Made by a program: the position numbers and the translations under genes
The notes under the pieces: model-generated
Database searches by the model: none
What the model was told of the DNA's origin: nothing
The model's input: only the letters and a program-made list of their open reading frames with translations
Origin: Discostella pseudostelligera
Lineage: Eukaryota > Bacillariophyta > Thalassiosirophyceae > Thalassiosirales > Thalassiosiraceae
Length of the DNA: 35,436 nt
Reading direction: 5' to 3'
Assembly: GCA_036940085.1 (NCBI GenBank)
Contig: JALLBK010000435.1
Coordinates: forward strand, 1-35,436
Shown here: piece by piece, positions 31,042-35,436 of the stretch
How positions within the stretch are numbered: position 1 is the stretch's first letter
Layout: the number at the start of each line of letters is the position of its first letter

Positions 31042-32226
31042 TTACATCTTTCTCAGTGCATTTAATGATACCAGCAGTTGGGTTGGGTTGTAATCGTCCT
31101 GTCTTGTCGTTGAAGGATCGATGTAAAACGTATCCAAGCCGAAATTGATTCTCGCTTCATCGAAGAGGGATCGCACAAGTGCTTGAATAGGACCCTCAAT
31201 CATTAAGTTTTGTTCCGACAGCAGAATCTCTACGCCAATAGGTGCATAGTCGTCCAACGCCACAGTCACAACACTGCCGTAGTCATCATACGGAATAGAT
31301 ATTTCATAATAGCCAAGAAGTCCACCAGATTTAAGCTGATTCAGTGTGGCTGTCAACTTCCCAAGTGCATCCAAGAGAGCATTCTCATCATAATCATAAT
31401 CCTGAAATTCTTCATCTCGACCTGGAAATGGAGATATGAAATCGTTCCGATTGGCATTTGATGCAAACTTCTTGGAAAGTTCATTTCCCCATGCAATCTG
31501 AAACGTTCTAATGGATGATTTGTCCCCTCGCAAAAAGGTTGGGATTGCTCGAAGTGTTGAGTATAAGTTGAAATTGAACATTCCTCGATTCTTTTCGTCA
31601 TCGGTTGCTGCAGTTTGCATGTTTCTCTCAAATGACGGCCGTACTAAATTCTTTGTTTCTTGTATCGATTTGTACAATGCGTCTCTTGCAGTAGACGATG
31701 TTCTATCTCCCGCAGCAATCAAGGCACTGTTTATGGCTGCCTCCAAGATACTCTCCGTCATTCTAACGTTAAGCGGCAACAGCGGCTCAGGAGTACACAG
31801 CGCTCCCAATCCAGGATTACCAATTGGAGTTCCATCCTTGCGTTTTCCATTATCATACAACCGTCGTCCGGTAGAAGGATCGCACTTGCTCTCATCTCGC
31901 AGTGAGTCCGAGAAACGCTCCCACTTCTCATCCAACTTATCTGCCACCTTGGCCCCCCGGACTACGGATCTACGGAAGGCACGTCCTAGTTGAGAGTCGG
32001 TGATGGCTGCTATTCCCTGTGAATCATCGTCAGTTGATAATATTGCGGCGTTGGAGATGAATGGGACAAGAAATGGAGAAGTGGTAGCAATAGTGTTGCC
32101 AAGTGCATTGAGATAATCCCTCCGACTGAAATTGCGGTGCTTTGGTGTGAAGAGAGATGAAACTTCTCGAATGGAAGTGAGTGCTAATAACGCTGATAGT
32201 GATAGGGGTATCGGTATCGACCGCAT
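31042..32226 (-). CDS. Predicted TAT-dependent thylakoid lumen protein of unknown function
   Basis: Single exon, 394 residues. The N-terminus is layered: an ER signal peptide (MRSIPIPLSLSALLALTSI), then SSLFTP as a weak ASAFAP-like boundary, a basic transit-like stretch (KHRNF), and a twin-arginine signal SRRDYLN at 34-40 followed by a hydrophobic core and an SNA-A cleavage site near residue 60. This tripartite order is what a diatom nuclear-encoded lumen protein using the TAT pathway should look like. The mature part (GRAFRRSVVRGAKVADKLDEKWERFSDSL...) is soluble with no catalytic motif I recognise; it contains a GRRLYDNG-KRKDGTPIGNPGLGALCTPEP segment and an acidic YDYDEN patch. The function is probably tied to photosynthesis or lumenal redox, by inference from location only. 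It ends 46 bp from the USP5 stop (convergent). Confidence 0.75.
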   Translation of the reverse strand: MRSIPIPLSLSALLALTSIREVSSLFTPKHRNFSRRDYLNALGNTIATTSPFLVPFISNAAILSTDDDSQGIAAITDSQLGRAFRRSVVRGAKVADKLDEKWERFSDSLRDESKCDPSTGRRLYDNGKRKDGTPIGNPGLGALCTPEPLLPLNVRMTESILEAAINSALIAAGDRTSSTARDALYKSIQETKNLVRPSFERNMQTAATDDEKNRGMFNFNLYSTLRAIPTFLRGDKSSIRTFQIAWGNELSKKFASNANRNDFISPFPGRDEEFQDYDYDENALLDALGKLTATLNQLKSGGLLGYYEISIPYDDYGSVVTVALDDYAPIGVEILLSEQNLMIEGPIQALVRSLFDEARINFGLDTFYIDPSTTRQDDYNPTQLLVSLNALRKM

Positions 32227-32667
32227 AGTGCTTATCTCTGACGGGGATGTTGTAGGTAGATCTGTGCTTAATAGAGAACGGTCGATGCTATTAATGAGTC
32301 TGTGACGCGCCGCATCATCACTCCATCAATCTGAAGGCAATCATTATGTCCACGGGATGGTATCGATTCAATGATGGTAATTGCGATCTACTATGGTGAT
32401 GGTGGTGGTGATATGAGGTGGTGATAAGTAGTGATCATGGTGATGGTGAAGAGGTACCGTTTGCGTAATGTAGACGATGACTCATTGATGGTTGGCGGAC
32501 AAAACCATACTAATTCCTCACGTGATCATCTACATATCTTCATTCAACTTTCGAAAAATGGCGGGAAAAGATTGCTGCCGTGCATGCGATGCGCATACTA
32601 ATTCCATTTTCCTGTTGCCATTGCATTGGAGGCAATCGCCATTGCCCTTCGAATTGCGTGCGAGACC
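32227..32667. promoter_or_regulatory. Divergent promoter between lumen-protein gene and beta-hydroxylase gene
   Basis: 441 bp. A GGTGATGG-rich, imperfect minisatellite-like stretch lies at 32393-32452. A G-box (CACGTG) is at 32519-32524 and AAATGGCGGGAAAAG (32556-32570, E2F type) about 100 bp before the hydroxylase ATG. No gene is seen. Confidence 0.45.
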
Positions 32668-34050
32668 ATGGCGGGTGCTTGTAATGGTTATCGAATAGTA
32701 GTGGGGTATTTGCTCGCACTCTCCTTCCAATGTCATGGCTCGATCGCTTTTCAATTACCGTCTACCCAGCAGCGCAGCGGTGACGCGAGGAATACGGCCC
32801 TACATGTACTCTCCCCTCGTCAGCTGCAGTTTTGGGAGGATGTCGAAGGTGAGCCATGGTTTTTTGAGCTTCATGATATTATACATATCCACCACTTGTA
32901 TCTAATTTCCATTTTTCGACTATAGATGGATTGGTGGACGTAGAAAAGTTCTACGAAGCGAAAGGCCAGAGCATGGATCGGATCCGGACATTTTGTGCCA
33001 GGTAGAGTGAAAGAGAGGCCTCACTATTTCTCCCATTACGTCTAGTAGTTCCACAAATTCATTATCTCCCATTGTCTTCGCTTTTACAAAAATCATGTAT
33101 GGTACCAACACACGTGGTTGATTTTGTTTACAGGGCTCGCGGTGACTTACCCCTCCCCGAGCCAGCTTCGCCTGGGCACCAACCATCCGAAGAGCATGTA
33201 GATGGTCTCACGGCAAAAACATTTTGGGATGTTTCCTCCGATACCGCTAGCTTTCCATGGGCGGCCGAATTAGAAGCCAATGCTCATATCATTATCAAAG
33301 AATTTGAACAACGTCTTCTTCAACAGGAGGAGGAAGTAACAAAAGCCACAACGATAACAAGGAGTGCACTCTTCTCGGGAGATTCGGCATGGCAGTCCAA
33401 GGTTATGGGAACTGGATGGTCGGCCTTTCGATTGCAAAGGCTGGGTGTATGGAATACAGAAAATTGTGCAAAGTTCCCAAAGACGTATGATTTATTGAAG
33501 GAATTGAATATTCCATTGGCAGTACGAGGTGTATGCTTTGCACGACAGACACCGGGGAGTGGAGTGGCACCACACACTGATGGTCGTAATTTCATATTAA
33601 CATCTCATTTGGGCTTGAAGGTTCCAGAAGGTACGTTTGTGAATCGATGATAAGATGAGAATCAAACAAGATTTCTTTCAGATCATGCGCACTCACTGGT
33701 CAACTTATTTGGGCGTGAGCTCAGGTTGTTGGATCAAAGTGGGAGAAGAAGAACGGAGTTGGAAGGAGGGGAAATTAACCACGCTCGACACTTCATTTGA
33801 ACACTCTACCGGGAACCCAACGACGGAGGATCGACACGTGCTAATAATAGATTTTTGGCATCCCGAACTGAGCGATGCAGAGCGGGCGGGGCTTGAATTT
33901 ATCTACGATTTGCGGAATCAATTTGAATCTGGGAATGTGCCCTTTCGTCAACCGAGAGCCAAACCCAAGTCTACATTAGAGGAGGAGGAAGAAGAGGTAG
34001 AAGGACAGGGATTGGGCGGATTGTGGAAGTTGCTCACCGGAGACAAATAG
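32668..34050 (+). CDS. Aspartyl/asparaginyl beta-hydroxylase-like 2-oxoglutarate dioxygenase (4 exons)
   Basis: Exons 32668-32848, 32926-33001, 33134-33630 and 33725-34050; introns of 77, 132 and 94 bp, GT-AG. The spliced protein has 359 residues. The start at 32668 (ACCATGG, strong context) gives a signal peptide MAGACNGYRIVVGYLLALSFQCHGSIAFQLP; the IAF-QLP ending resembles the plastid ASAFAP motif, so ER, secreted or plastid delivery are all possible. The catalytic jelly-roll starts near residue 220: PHTDGRN gives His233 and Asp235, SHLGLKVPEG follows, FEHSTGN gives His278, and RHVLIIDFWHPEL gives Arg288 for 2-oxoglutarate. The last junction is decisive: the splice rebuilds VPEG-CWIKVG, whereas reading through the intron breaks the domain. 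The family hydroxylates Asp/Asn side chains or, in bacterial LpxO, lipid A acyl chains; the substrate here is unknown. A Glu-rich tail ends the protein. Confidence 0.85.
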
Positions 34051-34083
34051 TTAATCGTCAATTCAACAAGAATTATGCATCGA

Positions 34084-35383
34084 CTACTTTTTCTCCTGAT
34101 CAATCAAAATGATACGATCCATTGCGTCCTCCAGCAAGCGATAGTTCTTCAAATGCAAACGTATCATATCGCAATCAGCCTCTATTTGACCGTCCGAGGT
34201 GTCACCTCTATTACGTTCACGTGCATGTTGCTTCTTCCTCGCCGATCGAATATCCACGATTTGTTCCGCAAGACGTTCCAGCTTCGTATACATTTCTAAT
34301 CGAGATTCGACATCCTTGATCACCGTTTTGTAAACGTCAATCACTGATTCTTGTTTCATGCGAAAGTTCGCCTCGTCTTCTCGCAATGCACAACGAACAT
34401 CTTCATCGTCTATACCTCTCTCTATGAAAAAGTCCATTGCTCGGGATATTTTATCATAATTTGGTGGATCCACAGGTCGTTTGCGTTTCTTTTTTTTCTT
34501 GGGAGGGAACTTGCTATTCAAGTTTGTAATACTACGCTTGGTAGCCTCGTAGGATGTTGTGTGGGGAGGAGAAACAGTGTCGGGTATGGCAGCCTTTCCA
34601 AGTGCAATTGCAATGTCGGTCCGTGCAGGGGATGATCGATCAAGACTTTCAGCAATCCGTTTGCGAATAAGATCTACAGCAAGTTCTGATTTCTTCTCAA
34701 AATCTGCAGTCTTCTTCTCGAAATCAGCAGTTAAATGTACTATTGGAGCAGCACTCCTATTCGTGGCCGACTTCGAACCAGCAGCATGCCCTACTACCCC
34801 CATTGCATTGTTGACCAGCAGATTGTTTGCTCTCCTGTTGTCCGGTGGTGCATCCAGTTGAAACGCAGGTTGAGTTGTTGGAAAATCCATCGGTGGTAAT
34901 TGTACCTCGTTCATAATGTTGGGGTTCAGCCTCTTTAGTTTCTCCTGAATTCGTTGTGTAATTTTTTTCGTCAGGTCATCTTCGGGAGAGTAACTTCTTG
35001 TTGGCAGTTGAGCATGAGCAGTTGGTGGTGCTGCTGGGGGAGGAGGACGAGCGAGCAGAACACTGTAGTCACCTCCATTCGTTTGTCGGTAAACATGTGC
35101 AGCAGGTTGTGGTGTTGGCAATAATGGGTTCGGGATAGCAACTGTCCTATGTGGCATTCTGATAGCCGACGTCTGTATATGTTGATGTTGGTGAGGTTCC
35201 GGATTATTTGGATGCGGGCGGTACTGTTGCTGTTGCTGTTGATGACGCGAAGGTGCTGCCGATGCAGCGAGCGGTACTATCGGTGCCATGCTACAGATAT
35301 TCACGGAAGGCACCGACGAGGCTGCCATTGGGGGGATGCCTCTCGCACTGTACCCACTGGCATTATCATTAGTTGATGGACGC

Positions 35384-35435
<52 letters not shown>

Positions 35436-35436
35436 G
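34084..35436 (-). CDS. Gln/His/Pro-rich protein with C-terminal coiled coil, 5' end cut by window edge
   Basis: The first in-frame ATG in the window is at 35328 (414 residues to the stop), but on the minus strand the frame stays open to the window end, reading 18 Gln codons then RPSTNDNASGYSARGIPP before that Met. The true start is therefore probably outside the window. The visible N-terminal half is disordered and rich in Gln, His, Pro and Ala (a second QQQQQQ near the 28th residue after that Met). The middle has LTKKITQRIQEKLKRLNPN and a 7-residue tandem duplication, TADFEKK-TADFEKK. A Lys-rich stretch, PPKKKKKRKRPVDPP, is a likely nuclear localisation signal. The C-terminal about 130 residues (ISRAMDFFIERGIDDEDVRCALR...YTKLERLAEQIVDI) look helical or coiled coil. 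No known domain is recognised; a nuclear or transcription-related role is only a guess. Confidence 0.65.
35383..35436. repeat. GTT/CAA trinucleotide microsatellite at window end
   Basis: After CTG, seventeen uninterrupted TTG units run to the last base, so the tract continues beyond the window. On the minus strand it is (CAA)17CAG in the open frame of the adjoining gene, encoding polyglutamine. Confidence 0.92.

Noticed and set aside
32492..32925. Read-through of hydroxylase exon 1 into its first intron
   Set aside because: Family-like sequence (FWEDVEDGLVDVEKFYEAKG) appears only after removing 32849-32925, with proper GTGAGC...TAG borders.
33655..33724. Possible coding start MRIKQDFFQIMRTHW before the last hydroxylase exon
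   Set aside because: This is intron; the conserved VPEG-CWIKVG join needs donor 33631 and acceptor 33724.
1..35436. tRNA, rRNA, transposon, CRISPR, viral insertion or toxin genes
   Set aside because: Reading both strands gave no conserved tRNA boxes, transposase or reverse transcriptase motifs, spaced direct repeats, or viral genes.

Overview
This window is nuclear DNA of a photosynthetic stramenopile, most likely a centric diatom of the Thalassiosira/Cyclotella/Skeletonema type. The evidence is a set of clearly eukaryotic housekeeping genes (Elongator subunit 1, CCT epsilon, USP5-type isopeptidase, complex III core protein 2, SHQ1, PNO1), dense gene spacing, and 15 short GT-AG introns of 72-182 bp. 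Two proteins also carry diatom-style plastid presequences, one ending in a CA-F (ASAFAP-like) cleavage motif and one followed by a twin-arginine thylakoid signal. The species is inferred, not proven. I see no tRNA, rRNA, mobile element or CRISPR array.

I assembled sixteen protein genes. In order: 1-1869 (+) GT61-like type II membrane protein; 1930-6669 (-) ELP1; 7162-8980 (-) plastid-type RluD-like pseudouridine synthase, 2 exons; 9345-10088 (+) unknown; 10215-11820 (-) QCR2-like complex III core protein, 3 exons; 12344-12811 (-) TMEM234 family; 13465-15446 (+) CCT5, 4 exons; 15869-17750 (+) TMEM87/GPR107-type 7TM protein, 3 exons including a 27-nt microexon; 17894-21492 (-) TLDc protein, 2 exons; 21735-23474 (-) SHQ1; 23812-24597 (+) PNO1; 25345-27489 (+) unknown disordered protein with a J-like helical start; 28045-30995 (+) USP5/UBP14-type deubiquitinase, 4 exons; 31042-32226 (-) predicted TAT-targeted thylakoid lumen protein; 32668-34050 (+) aspartyl/asparaginyl beta-hydroxylase-like 2-oxoglutarate enzyme, 4 exons; 34084 to the window end (-) polyQ protein, cut by the window edge.

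These genes are not an operon. They are independent transcription units in alternating orientation. Five convergent pairs have only 33-143 bp between stop codons, so their 3' UTRs probably overlap. Several divergent pairs share promoters of about 300-440 bp; the clearest is SHQ1/PNO1, both ribosome-biogenesis factors. The intergenic DNA holds two recurring motif classes: an AT-flanked CCCGCC/GGCGGG element matching the plant and animal E2F-site type at seven promoter regions, and CACGTG G-boxes, with three CCACGTGG octamers clustered 5' of QCR2.

No new multi-gene system is evident. The best leads are the recurrent E2F-like promoter element, the USP5-type zinc finger that has lost three of four zinc ligands but keeps the ubiquitin-contacting residues, the lumenal protein of unknown function, the secreted or plastid-directed beta-hydroxylase with a complete HxD...H triad, and the tiny in-frame exon in the 7TM gene.
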